Source of the DNA: Neobacillus sp. PS3-40
GTDB taxonomy: Bacteria > Bacillota > Bacilli > Bacillales > Cytobacillaceae
Direction of reading: 5' to 3'
Assembly (NCBI RefSeq): GCF_030915485.1
Contig: NZ_CP133266.1
Coordinates: 3,538,001 to 3,602,000 of the forward strand
Length of the DNA: 64,000 bases
In this document: piece after piece, positions 53,400 through 61,861 of the stretch
Position numbering within the stretch: the stretch's first letter is position 1
Layout of the letters: each line of letters begins with the position of its first letter
The notes under the pieces: generated by a model
The model's input: the letters and a program-made list of their open reading frames with translations, nothing else
What the model was told of the DNA's origin: nothing
Databases searched by the model: none
Translations under genes and position numbers: made by a program

Positions 53400-53900
53400 T
53401 TATTTTCCTCCATCTACTTGTTTTTTTACCACGAAAAAGCTTCCAGTTGCATGAGCAATCTTTTTTCCATCACTACGAAATGCTTCACCTGAAATAACTA
53501 ACATTGTTTTGCCTTGGTGAATAACTTCTGATCTGCAACGCAGAAAATCGCCAGTACCTGGGGCTACAAAATGAACATTGAGTTGGTTAGTTACCACTCC
53601 AAATTCATCTGGTGTTATATGATTGGCTAGGACGCCCATGGCCGTATCAAGGATGGTCGAAGTTAAACCCCCATGAAGCATTCCATACGAATTAGTAAGA
53701 AGTGAATTTAAAGGGATAGATATTTCACAAGAATGATCGTCTAACTTTTGCTCCATATGTAGTAATCCCTCGAGATAAGTCCTGTTTTTTCCGACTATTT
53801 TCTGATTCAGTCCTTCGATCGCATATGAAAGGATCTCTAAATCTTTCTCAGTACCACCTTCAATATATGTTTCAATTAATTGTGATAATGTATGTTTCAT
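53400..53900 (-). CDS. PaaI-type hotdog thioesterase
   Basis: 166-residue hotdog-fold acyl-CoA thioesterase family protein. The C-terminal two thirds contains the signature GMLHGGLTSTILDTAMG (near 72-88) and NVHFVAPGTGDFLRCRSEVIHQG-type core strands; the extra N-terminal helix ends around residue 40. Substrate unknown. GAGG lies before ATG 53900. First gene of a two-gene minus-strand unit ending at 53018. Confidence 0.8.
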   Translation of the reverse strand: MKHTLSQLIETYIEGGTEKDLEILSYAIEGLNQKIVGKNRTYLEGLLHMEQKLDDHSCEISIPLNSLLTNSYGMLHGGLTSTILDTAMGVLANHITPDEFGVVTNQLNVHFVAPGTGDFLRCRSEVIHQGKTMLVISGEAFRSDGKKIAHATGSFFVVKKQVDGGK

Positions 53901-54090
53901 ATTAAAACCTCTTTCATGATTATATCTTATGCCATCTTATCATTAAGAAGAGTAACTTTAAATAATTTCATTGCTGTTGAAAAAGGTGCTTGCGGTGTAA
54001 ATGCCATATCAATTTTACCTATTTTTTTCACCATTTTGCGATTTGAACATATGGTATCATAGGCGATTGTTATATTTGAGGTGAAAGATA

Positions 54091-54495
54091 ATGGCTCAAA
54101 AAAAATTGCATCCTTCCGTGTCAAAGTTTAAAGAATTTGTAAGGAATAACCCGAAAATTATTCAAGAAGTTCGGAAAGGAAATGCAACTTGGCAAGAATT
54201 ATATGAGGACTGGTATTTGTTGGGTGAAGAGGATTCCAGGTGGGATTCGATTGGAAAAGAAAAAATAAGTGAGAATGAAGCTACTCCAGAAAAAAAGACA
54301 GATTTAATGGCTTCAATTACAGGCATGATGAAAAAAATGGATCCAAATCAGGTCCAGCACCATATTAATAGTCTAAGCCAGGCGATCGGGGCTATCCAAG
54401 GTTTATTAACTCAATTTCAAGGAAGTAACCAGCCGACCAATCAGGTGAAGGAATTGGAAGGTCCAAAGCATCCTTTTTCTTTTAGAAAGGATTAA
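54091..54495 (+). CDS. ylbD: YlbD family spore coat-associated protein
   Basis: 134-residue protein matching YlbD (LHPSVSKFKEFVRNNPKIIQ, WQELYEDWYLLGEEDSRW, LSQAIGAIQGLLTQFQG). The family is listed among putative spore coat proteins. GAGGTGA lies before ATG 54091. ylbE follows 19 bp after its stop with its own AGAAGGGG site; one transcript. Confidence 0.88.
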   Translation: MAQKKLHPSVSKFKEFVRNNPKIIQEVRKGNATWQELYEDWYLLGEEDSRWDSIGKEKISENEATPEKKTDLMASITGMMKKMDPNQVQHHINSLSQAIGAIQGLLTQFQGSNQPTNQVKELEGPKHPFSFRKD

Positions 54496-54514
54496 GAGAA
54501 GGGGCTAAAGGAAA

Positions 54515-54754
54515 ATGAGAAGCGAGATTATGGAGTATCTTGAAGGTCAAAAGGAGTTAAAAGAATTTATAAGGGAACAACCATTTTGGTATCGTAAGCT
54601 ATCTAGAAATCCATATGATTTGCAATCACTTCAAATTGCAAGCTTGCATTATTATAAAAAAACAATTCCTCATAAAGTAGAAAAATTTTCAAATAGTGTT
54701 CAGATGGCATCTATGATGCTGAATATGTTTCAGTCAATGAATAGTCAACAGTAA
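54515..54754 (+). CDS. ylbE: YlbE family protein
   Basis: 79-residue protein matching YlbE (REQPFWYRKLSRNPYDLQSLQIAS, then KFSNSVQMASMMLNMF). Function unknown, conserved beside ylbD in Bacillus. The ribosome site lies in AGAAGGGGCTAAAGG before ATG 54515. Terminator 54757-54791. Confidence 0.88.
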   Translation: MRSEIMEYLEGQKELKEFIREQPFWYRKLSRNPYDLQSLQIASLHYYKKTIPHKVEKFSNSVQMASMMLNMFQSMNSQQ

Positions 54755-54756
54755 AA

Positions 54757-54791
54757 GACCCAGAGCAATAGTTAAATGGGTCTTTTTTTGC
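54757..54791 (+). terminator. Terminator of ylbD-ylbE
   Basis: Stem AAAGACCCA/TGGGTCTTT followed by TTTTGC. Confidence 0.75.
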
Positions 54792-54986
54792 TAATTAACG
54801 AGCCATTTTTAAAGTAGTAATAACGGCAACCATTACTCGAGTAATCCGAGAAACCAACCAAAATAAAATAAGCGGAGATTTTTCGGTTAAATGCAGAATG
54901 GAGCTCGTTTCGGGGTGTATGATATGCTCCCCTTAGGTAGACAGATTAAAAAATAAAAATCTGTTTACTCAAGGGGAGTATTTATT

Positions 54987-55667
54987 TTGTCTAAAAGGTC
55001 TTATCCTGTAGAAGAAAAATTGAAGATATTAAGGGCGTGTGAGGAAGATAATTATTCAATTTATAAAATTGCATCTATCTATAAAGTGAACAAATCCACC
55101 ATTATGGAATGGAAACACAAATTCGATAAAGATGGGATTGATGGCCTAAAAGAATCAACCAGTAAGAAAATGTACTCAAAGGAACTTAAGCTTTCAGCTA
55201 TTAGAGATTATCAGTCTGGGGAATACTCTCTTCGAGAGATTAGCAGAAAATATGGACTCACTGATAAATCTACACTTAGTAATTGGATCAAGAAGTATAA
55301 TAGTCATAGAGAAATAAAGGAAACGTCAAAAGAAAGGACGAGCTCTATGACTAAAGGGAGAAAAACTACTTGGGATGAACGGATTCAAATTGTGATTAAT
55401 TGTTTGGGGAACGGTAAAGATTATCAAAAAACAGCTGAATTACATAATGTTTCTTACCAACAAGTGTATCAATGGGTTAAGAAGTATGAAAATGGTGGAG
55501 ATGAAGCGCTTAAAGATAATCGTGGAAGGACAAAAGAAGAAGCAGAATTAACTCCAGAAGAGAAAATCAAGATTCAGTTTAAAAAGTTGGAAAGAGAAAA
55601 TGAACGGTTACGTGCGGAGAATATGTTCTTAAAAAAGTTAGAGGAGATCGAAAGGAGGCGAAAGTAA
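54987..55667 (+). CDS. IS3-family transposase OrfA
   Basis: 226-residue DNA-binding protein with three successive helix-turn-helix units (around residues 10-50, 60-95 and 125-165) and a C-terminal leucine-zipper-like coiled coil (KKLERENERLRAENMFLKKLEE). Start is TTG or ATG near 54987 after the left inverted repeat. Near its end, A AAA AAG at 55631-55637 lies in the zero frame, the classical -1 slippage heptamer of IS3 elements. Confidence 0.85.
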   Translation: MSKRSYPVEEKLKILRACEEDNYSIYKIASIYKVNKSTIMEWKHKFDKDGIDGLKESTSKKMYSKELKLSAIRDYQSGEYSLREISRKYGLTDKSTLSNWIKKYNSHREIKETSKERTSSMTKGRKTTWDERIQIVINCLGNGKDYQKTAELHNVSYQQVYQWVKKYENGGDEALKDNRGRTKEEAELTPEEKIKIQFKKLERENERLRAENMFLKKLEEIERRRK

Positions 55668-56545
55668 GTCAAATCCGATTTGAGGATAAGTACATCGCTA
55701 TTCAGGAGCTTCATGAGAAAGAGAATTTAAGCATTAGTTTACTTTGTGAAATTGCGGGAATTGCACGTTCTGCATACTATAAGTGGCTTAATCGTACTCC
55801 TTCTTCCCGAGAAATACTAAATAAAGAAATCATTAAGGAGATGAAAATTCTCCATGAAAAGGTTGATAGTACCTTCGGCTATCGTCAAATGACCCTTCAT
55901 ATGAATAGAAAGTTTGAAGAGAAACTTAATCATAAAAGAATATATCGACTAATGAAAGTAGCTGGCTTACGCTCTGTCATTCGGATCAAGAAAAAACAAT
56001 ATAAAAGCACTACACCTCAACAAGTGGCAGAAAACATATTAAATCGGGAATTTACCGCGGAAAAACCAAATGAAAAATGGGTTACAGATGTAACAGAATT
56101 TAAGTATGGCCAATCAAAGAAGGCTTATTTAAGTGCAATTCGTGATCTTTATGATGGATCAATTGTAAGTTATGTTTTAGGACATTCCAATAATAATCAA
56201 CTTGTATTCAAGACGCTTGACCAAGCTACAGTACTATTAGATGAGGAACATCCACTAATCCATAGTGATCGTGGGTTCCAGTACACTTCAAAAGGATTTA
56301 AGCGTAAGATAGACGCGGTAAAGATGACACAAAGTATGTCACGAGTTGGTCGGTGTATTGATAATGGACCAATGGAATCTTTTTGGGGAACACTGAAATG
56401 TGAGAAGTATTATTTACATCAATATCAGACATTTGAGGAACTTTCTCTTGCGATAGATGAATACATCCATTTTTATAATTATGATAGATACCAAAAACGA
56501 TTAAACGGCCTTAGCCCTATGGAATATAGAGCTAAAGCCGCTTAA
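55637..56545 (+). CDS. IS3-family transposase OrfB region (made as OrfAB by -1 frameshift)
   Basis: The -1 frame relative to orfA continues from the slippery site: VSQIRFEDKYIAIQEL, HTH_21-like ASI region (LLCEIAGIARSAYYKWLNR), then the rve integrase core with DDE residues in WVTDVTEFKY, IHSDRGFQY and NGPMESFWGTLKCE. An internal ATG at 55841 exists but would omit the N-terminal part. No stop interrupts the frame, so a fusion transposase is plausible. Confidence 0.85.
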   Translation, partial: VRGDRKEAKVSQIRFEDKYIAIQELHEKENLSISLLCEIAGIARSAYYKWLNRTPSSREILNKEIIKEMKILHEKVDSTFGYRQMTLHMNRKFEEKLNHKRIYRLMKVAGLRSVIRIKKKQYKSTTPQQVAENILNREFTAEKPNEKWVTDVTEFKYGQSKKAYLSAIRDLYDGSIVSYVLGHSNNNQLVFKTLDQATVLLDEEHPLIHSDRGFQYTSKGFKRKIDAVKMTQSMSRVGRCIDNGPMESFWGTLKCEKYYLHQYQTFEELSLAIDEYIHFYNYDRYQKRLNGLSPMEYRAKAA

Positions 56546-56913
56546 ATCTTTTTTATTATTTCCACTGTCTACTTGACAGGGGGCAGTTCAGTATAAACGG
56601 AGGTTTTCCGGTTACGCAATGCAAAGCCCACTATTTTCTCGGTTTTTGAGTCAATAGGCGGAAACTCTCCGTCTATTTATGCTATTTTTAATCCACTTTA
56701 CTAATTAAGAGGAATTTTTCCGTCTATTAAGAATTCGGACAGGTATCAAATATCAACATTTACCTTTAGTATAGCCTATTGTTTAAAAAATTTATTGTTG
56801 CACTTTTTGAATTGTCTCCCCCAGGGCTATTGAATCTTGATCACTTTTCTTGGTTTTTAAAGAGTAAAAAATGGAATGGAGGCGAACAATACAAGCAAAA
56901 AGGAGTGTTTAAA

Positions 56914-57369
56914 ATGAAGAATAGAAGCTGGTTTTTTTTCATTAGTATTCTTTTGCTTGGAGTTTTGTCAGGCTTTCAAAGTGATCTACCAAAATCAGAT
57001 ACAATACAAAAGAGTTTACCAATCAAAAATAGTAGTACTTCTATGCAAGAAAGAAGTGTTATTACAGCTAATCAAATACCTACAGAAAAGCAATCGTTAT
57101 TTGTTCATTACCAAACAAAAGGAAATAATCTATTTGTAGAATGTATTGTAACAGGTATTAGCTTTAGAGAGCTAGATCAATCACAACAAAAGGTGGGAAA
57201 AATAATTGTATGGCTTGATGGGAAGAAGAAGCAAGAAGCAGATGCTGCCGCTTTTATCATCAAAGGTCTTACAAATGGAAATCATCAGTTAAAACTTGAA
57301 GTAGTAAATTTAAAAAATGAACCATATGGTCTAAGCAAGGAATTTGATATTACTATCCATCAGGATTAG
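56914..57369 (+). CDS. Secreted protein with lipoprotein-like signal lacking the cysteine
   Basis: 151-residue exported protein. The signal MKNRSWFFFISILLLGVLSGF resembles a lipoprotein signal up to LSG, but the next residue is Phe, not Cys, so it is probably secreted or membrane-anchored rather than lipidated. The mature part has a beta-sandwich-like C-terminal region (KIIVWLDGKKKQEAD, GLTNGNHQLKLEVVNLKNEPYG). ATG 56914 follows AAAGGAG; the upstream 45 codons are not used. Function unknown. Confidence 0.65.
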   Translation: MKNRSWFFFISILLLGVLSGFQSDLPKSDTIQKSLPIKNSSTSMQERSVITANQIPTEKQSLFVHYQTKGNNLFVECIVTGISFRELDQSQQKVGKIIVWLDGKKKQEADAAAFIIKGLTNGNHQLKLEVVNLKNEPYGLSKEFDITIHQD

Positions 57370-57427
57370 GAAAACTTTCGCAACGGTATCTATTTCATGG
57401 TAAAATATGAGATGGAGGTGAGCAGGT

Positions 57428-57874
57428 GTGATTGCTACATCTGAAAGAGTTGAATTATTGGATCGTTCGGAGTATTTAGCGAAAATGGTATTAGAATCCG
57501 ATATTGCAGACCAATATCGTATTTGTTTATATAACCTTCAAACAAATGAAGTGACACAAAGGAAAATTCGTGAATTTTCCAGCCTCAAAGATCTATACGA
57601 GGAAGTTCAACGTTTTGGCAAATATCATCCAGATTATAAAAAAGTGATGGTCCAAATAAGACAAGCCAAAAGAGAGATGGATTTAGATCCATATGTTGCT
57701 GATTTTAAAATAGCAGAAAATGATTTGCAAAGTATATTAGACGATATTAGTGCACTCATTGGTGGAGCTGTATCCAAAAATATTAAAGTTCCAACTGGAA
57801 GTCCCTTCTTTGAAACTTCTTCAAGCCACAGTGGTGGTGGCTGTGGAAGCGGTGGAAGCTGTGGGTGCTCATAA
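57428..57874 (+). CDS. ylbF: YlbF, RNA-processing regulator (Y-complex subunit)
   Basis: 148-residue Com_YlbF family protein: helical body (LAKMVLESDIADQYRICLYNL, FGKYHPDYKKVMVQIRQAKREMDLDP) and a flexible C terminus ending GGGCGSGGSCGCS. In B. subtilis YlbF forms a complex with YmcA and YaaT that carries Fe-S clusters and promotes RNase Y-dependent mRNA processing, competence and sporulation. GTG 57428 follows GGAGGTGAG. The three C-terminal cysteines fit cluster binding. Confidence 0.92.
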   Translation: MIATSERVELLDRSEYLAKMVLESDIADQYRICLYNLQTNEVTQRKIREFSSLKDLYEEVQRFGKYHPDYKKVMVQIRQAKREMDLDPYVADFKIAENDLQSILDDISALIGGAVSKNIKVPTGSPFFETSSSHSGGGCGSGGSCGCS

Positions 57875-57901
57875 ACACCGGCAAATTAGCCGGTGTTTTA
57901 C
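57873..57901 (+). terminator. Terminator of ylbF
   Basis: Stem AAACACCGGC/GCCGGTGTTT around AAATTA. Confidence 0.8.
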
Positions 57902-58004
57902 ATTATAAAATTATTAATTATGAATGATTGTCCTGTTTGAATTGAAAAGAGGCATTTCTATATGATAGACTAAAAATAACGATTTGTTTTGAAGGGGAAA
58001 AGGT

Positions 58005-58280
58005 ATGTTCACACAGAGACAAGGATTGGTTGTTTGGCTTTACTCATTAAAGCAAGCGAAAATGTTAAGACGGTTTGGGAATGTTCATTTTGTTTCCAAG
58101 AAATTGAAATATGTAATATTGTATTGTAATCAGGATGAATTAGAAGGAATAATGGGAAAGCTTAATTCCTATTCATTTGTAAAAAAAGTGGAGCCATCCT
58201 ATAAGCCGTTTTTAAATGTCCAATTCGAAAATTCTGCTCCGGATAAAGCGAAGGAATACGATTATAAAATGGGAATTTAG
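58005..58280 (+). CDS. ylbG: YlbG family protein (DUF2129)
   Basis: 91-residue protein matching Ylb[26 protein letters not shown] and [15 protein letters not shown] small ferredoxin-like-fold family of unknown role next to ylbF. GAAGGGG lies before ATG 58005. A long imperfect hairpin follows at 58300-58370. Confidence 0.88.
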   Translation: MFTQRQGLVVWLYSLKQAKMLRRFGNVHFVSKKLKYVILYCNQDELEGIMGKLNSYSFVKKVEPSYKPFLNVQFENSAPDKAKEYDYKMGI

Positions 58281-58299
58281 ATAGAATGACTCACACAGG

Positions 58300-58372
58300 G
58301 CCAGACCAAAAATGGATCTTTCTTATACAGTTTTGCTGTATAGTAAGGTTTTTAAGGTCTGGCTCTTTTGTT
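58300..58372 (+). terminator. Long hairpin after ylbG
   Basis: Outer stem GGGCCAGACC/GGTCTGGCTC with an inner TATACAG/CTGTATA hairpin, followed by TTTTGTTTTC. Confidence 0.65.
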
Positions 58373-58405
58373 TTCGTCTATTTGGATAAAAGGATGGATA
58401 TATAA

Positions 58406-59809
58406 ATGGCAAAGAACATCTTGTTTGCTGCCCTTTTTCTTGGAATAGTAATAGTTTGTTACTGGCAATGGGAATTAATTAAAGGGGAAAAAGGGGCCGA
58501 ACAATCTTCCACACATCTCGTTTTTCAGCAAATTACTGTTAAAACTGAAGCAAACTCCTTACAAGTAACCCAAGTTTTTCACCATTTAAAGCCAAATCAC
58601 GAATATAAAATTTTGGCTCCAGAATCAATTGCTAAATGGACATGTGTCAATAAAAAGGGAAAAGAATGCGTTTCAAGTGATAAAGATTTGAAAACCTTTC
58701 AGCCTCAATCTGGAGATTTGAAAATCCAATTTTTCATAAATTTAGCTGAAGGACAACATTCATTATTAGAAACGAATTGGCTCATAAAGCTCCAGAATGT
58801 AGATGTGTATGAATCAAAAATAGAAATAGTTGATTCGGTTTTTCGAAAAGGGACATGGGTGACTGCACTTCCATTAAAAGGCTTTAATAGGCAGAAATTT
58901 ATTGACTATTATGTGTTTGAGGGTCGAGGTGAAGATCTACCCTTATATTGGCAAGCTACACCTCTTTATAGGACAAACAAAAGTAATTTTTTCACACTAT
59001 ACTCGCAAAATGCGAATGATCAACCAACAAGTTCATTTCCAAAGCTAAAACTGCCCTCTGGTCATGTATATATGGTTTTTATTCATTCAAATGAGCATGC
59101 CGCTATCTCTCTACCTGGATTGCAAATTTCGAGTGATCAACTTACTGCAAAGAGGGTTCAAAAAGTTTGGCTTTCGAATTATTTTAATCATACGTTTCGA
59201 AAAAATGGCGCAAACCCTTGGTTAGCAGATGTCTTTTCCTCTTTGTATTTGAATGAGCCAGCAGAAACCGAAAAAGGGACATTCATAATTGAGCAACTTA
59301 ATGGCCAATTGAAGAAACTAGAAATTGAAAAACTAGTGAAGGCAGTTCTAACCCAGGATTTCGTTCAAACCAAGGACTTGGATAACCAGCTGGGAAAATT
59401 AAAAGGGTTAAGAACTAATTTTTTTTCGAGCAATAAAAGTAATGGATCAGCATCCCTTGTTTTTTGGGATGACAGTCAGGTGAAGATAAACGGTACATTA
59501 GTGGCAAATATTAACGTTTTAAAGATTAATAAGGAGCTATTTTTCCCATTTATTAAAACAATGAAGAGTTTCGGATATAGTATAAAAGAAAACCATGCAC
59601 GACATGCTATTTTATTAAAAAAAGATAATAATCAGTTGTTGTTTAACTACAATCAGAGCAATTTTATATATAATGGCCAAAAATATGGGTTATTGGAAAA
59701 TCCGTTTAGAAATATAGACGGAATAATCTATCTTAATCAAAATGCGCTACATAGCTTATTTAAGATTGAGATAGCCAAATTTGACGGGGAAATCCTTCTT
59801 TCAGATTAA
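58406..59809 (+). CDS. Membrane-anchored stalk-domain (Cu-amine-oxidase N-like) protein
   Basis: 467-residue protein that I recognise only in part. It has an N-terminal signal anchor (ILFAALFLGIVIVCYW), a long extracytoplasmic middle region without named domains (WQATPLYRTNKSNFFTLYS, SNEHAAISLPGLQ), and a C-terminal copper-amine-oxidase-N/stalk-like repeat (VKINGTLVANINVLKINKELFF to GIIYLNQNALHSLF). It sits between ylbG and rsmD. Probably envelope-associated; role unknown. Terminator 59846-59871. Confidence 0.7.
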   Translation: MAKNILFAALFLGIVIVCYWQWELIKGEKGAEQSSTHLVFQQITVKTEANSLQVTQVFHHLKPNHEYKILAPESIAKWTCVNKKGKECVSSDKDLKTFQPQSGDLKIQFFINLAEGQHSLLETNWLIKLQNVDVYESKIEIVDSVFRKGTWVTALPLKGFNRQKFIDYYVFEGRGEDLPLYWQATPLYRTNKSNFFTLYSQNANDQPTSSFPKLKLPSGHVYMVFIHSNEHAAISLPGLQISSDQLTAKRVQKVWLSNYFNHTFRKNGANPWLADVFSSLYLNEPAETEKGTFIIEQLNGQLKKLEIEKLVKAVLTQDFVQTKDLDNQLGKLKGLRTNFFSSNKSNGSASLVFWDDSQVKINGTLVANINVLKINKELFFPFIKTMKSFGYSIKENHARHAILLKKDNNQLLFNYNQSNFIYNGQKYGLLENPFRNIDGIIYLNQNALHSLFKIEIAKFDGEILLSD

Positions 59810-59844
59810 ACAGATAGCTATGGTATGTATAAGTCAAAAAGAAA

Positions 59845-59872
59845 ACCCTGCAGAAATATCTGCAGGGTCCTT
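59845..59872 (+). terminator. Terminator after the stalk-domain gene
   Basis: Stem CCCTGCAGA/TCTGCAGGG with loop AATA, followed by TCCTTCTA. Confidence 0.7.
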
Positions 59873-59887
59873 CTATATCCCAATTTA

Positions 59888-60005
59888 GGAAAGAAGGCAA
59901 AGGGAGAGGAGAAACCGGAGGAAGAACTTATGGGGAAACGTAAGTCTTCTCCGCGGTTGGCAACAACATCCTCGAATTGATGTTGTTAGTAACATTATTT
60001 CCACA
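59888..60005 (+). ncRNA. ylbH leader RNA
   Basis: Structured region upstream of rsmD/ylbH. A purine-rich segment GAGAAACCGGAGGAAGAAC pairs with CTTCTCCGCGGTT around GGGGAAACG, and a perfect 9-bp hairpin AACAACATC/GATGTTGTT follows. A structured ylbH leader of unknown function is known in Bacillus; I assign it by position and fold, not by covariance search. It includes a 16-codon frame (59930-59980) with GGAGG upstream, which is probably incidental. Confidence 0.6.
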
Positions 60006-60168
60006 AAAAAAATAGCTTATACCCATTTATATATATATTTTCCAAAGGCACCCTTTTTACAGTAATAATTTAGGTGGTACTTTCTTTCTAATTTATTTGG
60101 CTGATAGATGTGATTATGGTAGGATAGTGGAGAAAAATGAAATTTTGGTGAAATTTGTGGTGATAATA

Positions 60169-60729
60169 ATGAGAGTAGTGTCAGGCATTTGTAAGGGAAG
60201 AGCTTTGAAGTCAGTACCTGGTAATACAACAAGGCCTACAACGGATAAAGTAAAGGAAGCTATGTTCAATATGATCGGACCATACTTTGATGGGGGGATG
60301 GGTCTTGATCTATTTGCTGGAAGTGGGGGGCTTGGTCTAGAAGCACTTAGTCGAGGATTAGAGAAGGTTATTTTTATCGATCGAGAAGTAAAAGCCATTC
60401 AAACAATCCATGAAAACATAAAGGCCTGTCACTTTGAAGAAAAAACGGAAGTATTCAGAAATGATGCTGACCGTGCTTTAAAAGCATTAATAAAAAGAGA
60501 AATTAAATTTGATTTTATCTTTCTCGACCCACCATATAAAAAGCAACAGCTAGTTAGTCTCATGCAAAAAATAGATGAACATTCACTATTACATAACAAT
60601 GGAATAATTTTGTGTGAACACAGCCATGATGTAGACTTGCCTCAAGAAGTGGGTAGGTTTTCTCTAATCAGACATGAAAAATATGGAATTATTGCTGTCT
60701 CGATATACAGTAATGAAAGTGTTGAATAA
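60169..60729 (+). CDS. rsmD: 16S rRNA (guanine966-N2)-methyltransferase RsmD (YlbH)
   Basis: 186-residue SAM-dependent methyltransferase. MRVVSGICKGRALKSVPGNTTRPT is the family N terminus, SAM motif I is DLFAGSGGLGLEAL near 47-60 and the catalytic motif is DPPY at 120-123. It methylates G966 of 16S rRNA during 30S assembly. ATG 60169 has GGTGAT upstream; the in-frame extension to 60097 is not conserved. coaD starts 12 bp after the stop, so they form an operon as in B. subtilis. Confidence 0.92.
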   Translation: MRVVSGICKGRALKSVPGNTTRPTTDKVKEAMFNMIGPYFDGGMGLDLFAGSGGLGLEALSRGLEKVIFIDREVKAIQTIHENIKACHFEEKTEVFRNDADRALKALIKREIKFDFIFLDPPYKKQQLVSLMQKIDEHSLLHNNGIILCEHSHDVDLPQEVGRFSLIRHEKYGIIAVSIYSNESVE

Positions 60730-61227
<498 letters not shown>

Positions 61228-61293
61228 GAAAAAAGCCTGGCATAGATCGGAGAGTGCTAAAAAGTCCTCATGTAACGATCTTTGAAACTTGTC

Positions 61294-61345
61294 TGTTGAT
61301 TTCCGCTCCAGGTGCTCGCTTTCCGCGGGGCGGGCGGTAAGCCTC
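61294..61345 (-). repeat. Family A repeat, copy A4, left part
   Basis: CTGTTGATTTCCGCTCCAGG to GGTAAGCCTC, interrupted by the IS110-like element. The right part is at 63092-63169. Confidence 0.8.
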
Positions 61346-61362
61346 CTGATATGAACGAAACT

Positions 61363-61861
61363 GTCAAGGCCCCCACTCCACAATAGGTTTTGCTTTGTTT
61401 TTGGGTACTCTTAAGAAGAGAAGCTATTTTCGGCTTCTTGTCTTAGTAGGGTATTTAGCCATTCTGGCTAGAATAGCTCCTTCTTTAGCTTACTGACCAC
61501 TTCTCACCTCTTGGAATAGCTGTCAAGTGCTCTTCTTGACAGCTATTCCAAGAGGTGAGACACTTTTTTAGCTAAAGATGAAATGATCCTTCCTCCTTTT
61601 TCTTTTTTTGAATAGAAGGTAAGAACACGGCACGAAGGCAAAAATCTCTACAGCGGTTAGCGCTCTGATATTCGTGGGTTTTCACATTTTATCTTTCCGT
61701 ATAAAGGACTTTTCCACTAACTCGGGACGTGCGTTAATCTATTTAGATATAGCACAGAGGAGGCACGTGGATTTTCCTTTCCGGTTTTTCTCTTTGCCTT
61801 CGAGCCCTATTCTCATTTTTCTATTTATACATCTATCTTGCTTTGAGGAACACGTAACCTT
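61363..61861 (-). ncRNA. 3' non-coding end of the IS110-like element, candidate bridge-RNA region
   Basis: About 500 bp without a coding frame between recombinase stop and element end. In IS1111-group elements the guide (bridge) RNA is encoded on this side. It contains a perfect 26-bp inverted repeat (61502-61527 with 61535-61560, loop TGCTCTT). I cannot fold it or show target-pairing loops, so the assignment is by position. Confidence 0.4.
61502..61569. terminator. Perfect 26-bp hairpin with T-tract inside the IS110-like element
   Basis: Arms 61502-61527 and 61535-61560 are exact complements, the loop is 7 nt, and CACTTTTTT follows on the plus strand. It could stop transcription entering from coaD, or be part of a structured IS RNA. 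Confidence 0.65.

Larger units (their letters stand above)
54920..56590 (+). mobile_element. IS3-family insertion sequence, apparently intact
   Basis: Terminal inverted repeats TGATATGCTCCCC...GTAGACAG (left) and TGAACTGCCCCC...GTAGACAG (right, reverse complement). A 3-bp direct repeat GTA lies at 54917-54919 and 56591-56593. Two overlapping frames, orfA and orfB, with a slippery site. Length 1671 bp. Confidence 0.88.
54868..56735. repeat. Degenerate series of short CGGA...TCCG stem-loops, interrupted by the IS3 element
   Basis: Units at about 54870 (AGCGGAGATTTTTCGGTTA), 56595 (AAACGGAGGTTTTCCGGTTA), 56658 (GGCGGAAACTCTCCGTCTA) and 56711 (GAGGAATTTTTCCGTCTA). With the IS removed they are spaced roughly 50-60 bp. 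The IS lies between the first two. Confidence 0.5.

Noticed and set aside
53927-54124. Minus-strand frame of 65 codons between the thioesterase gene and ylbD
   Set aside because: Overlaps the ylbD start and promoter, with no ribosome site for any start. A decayed gene cannot be excluded.
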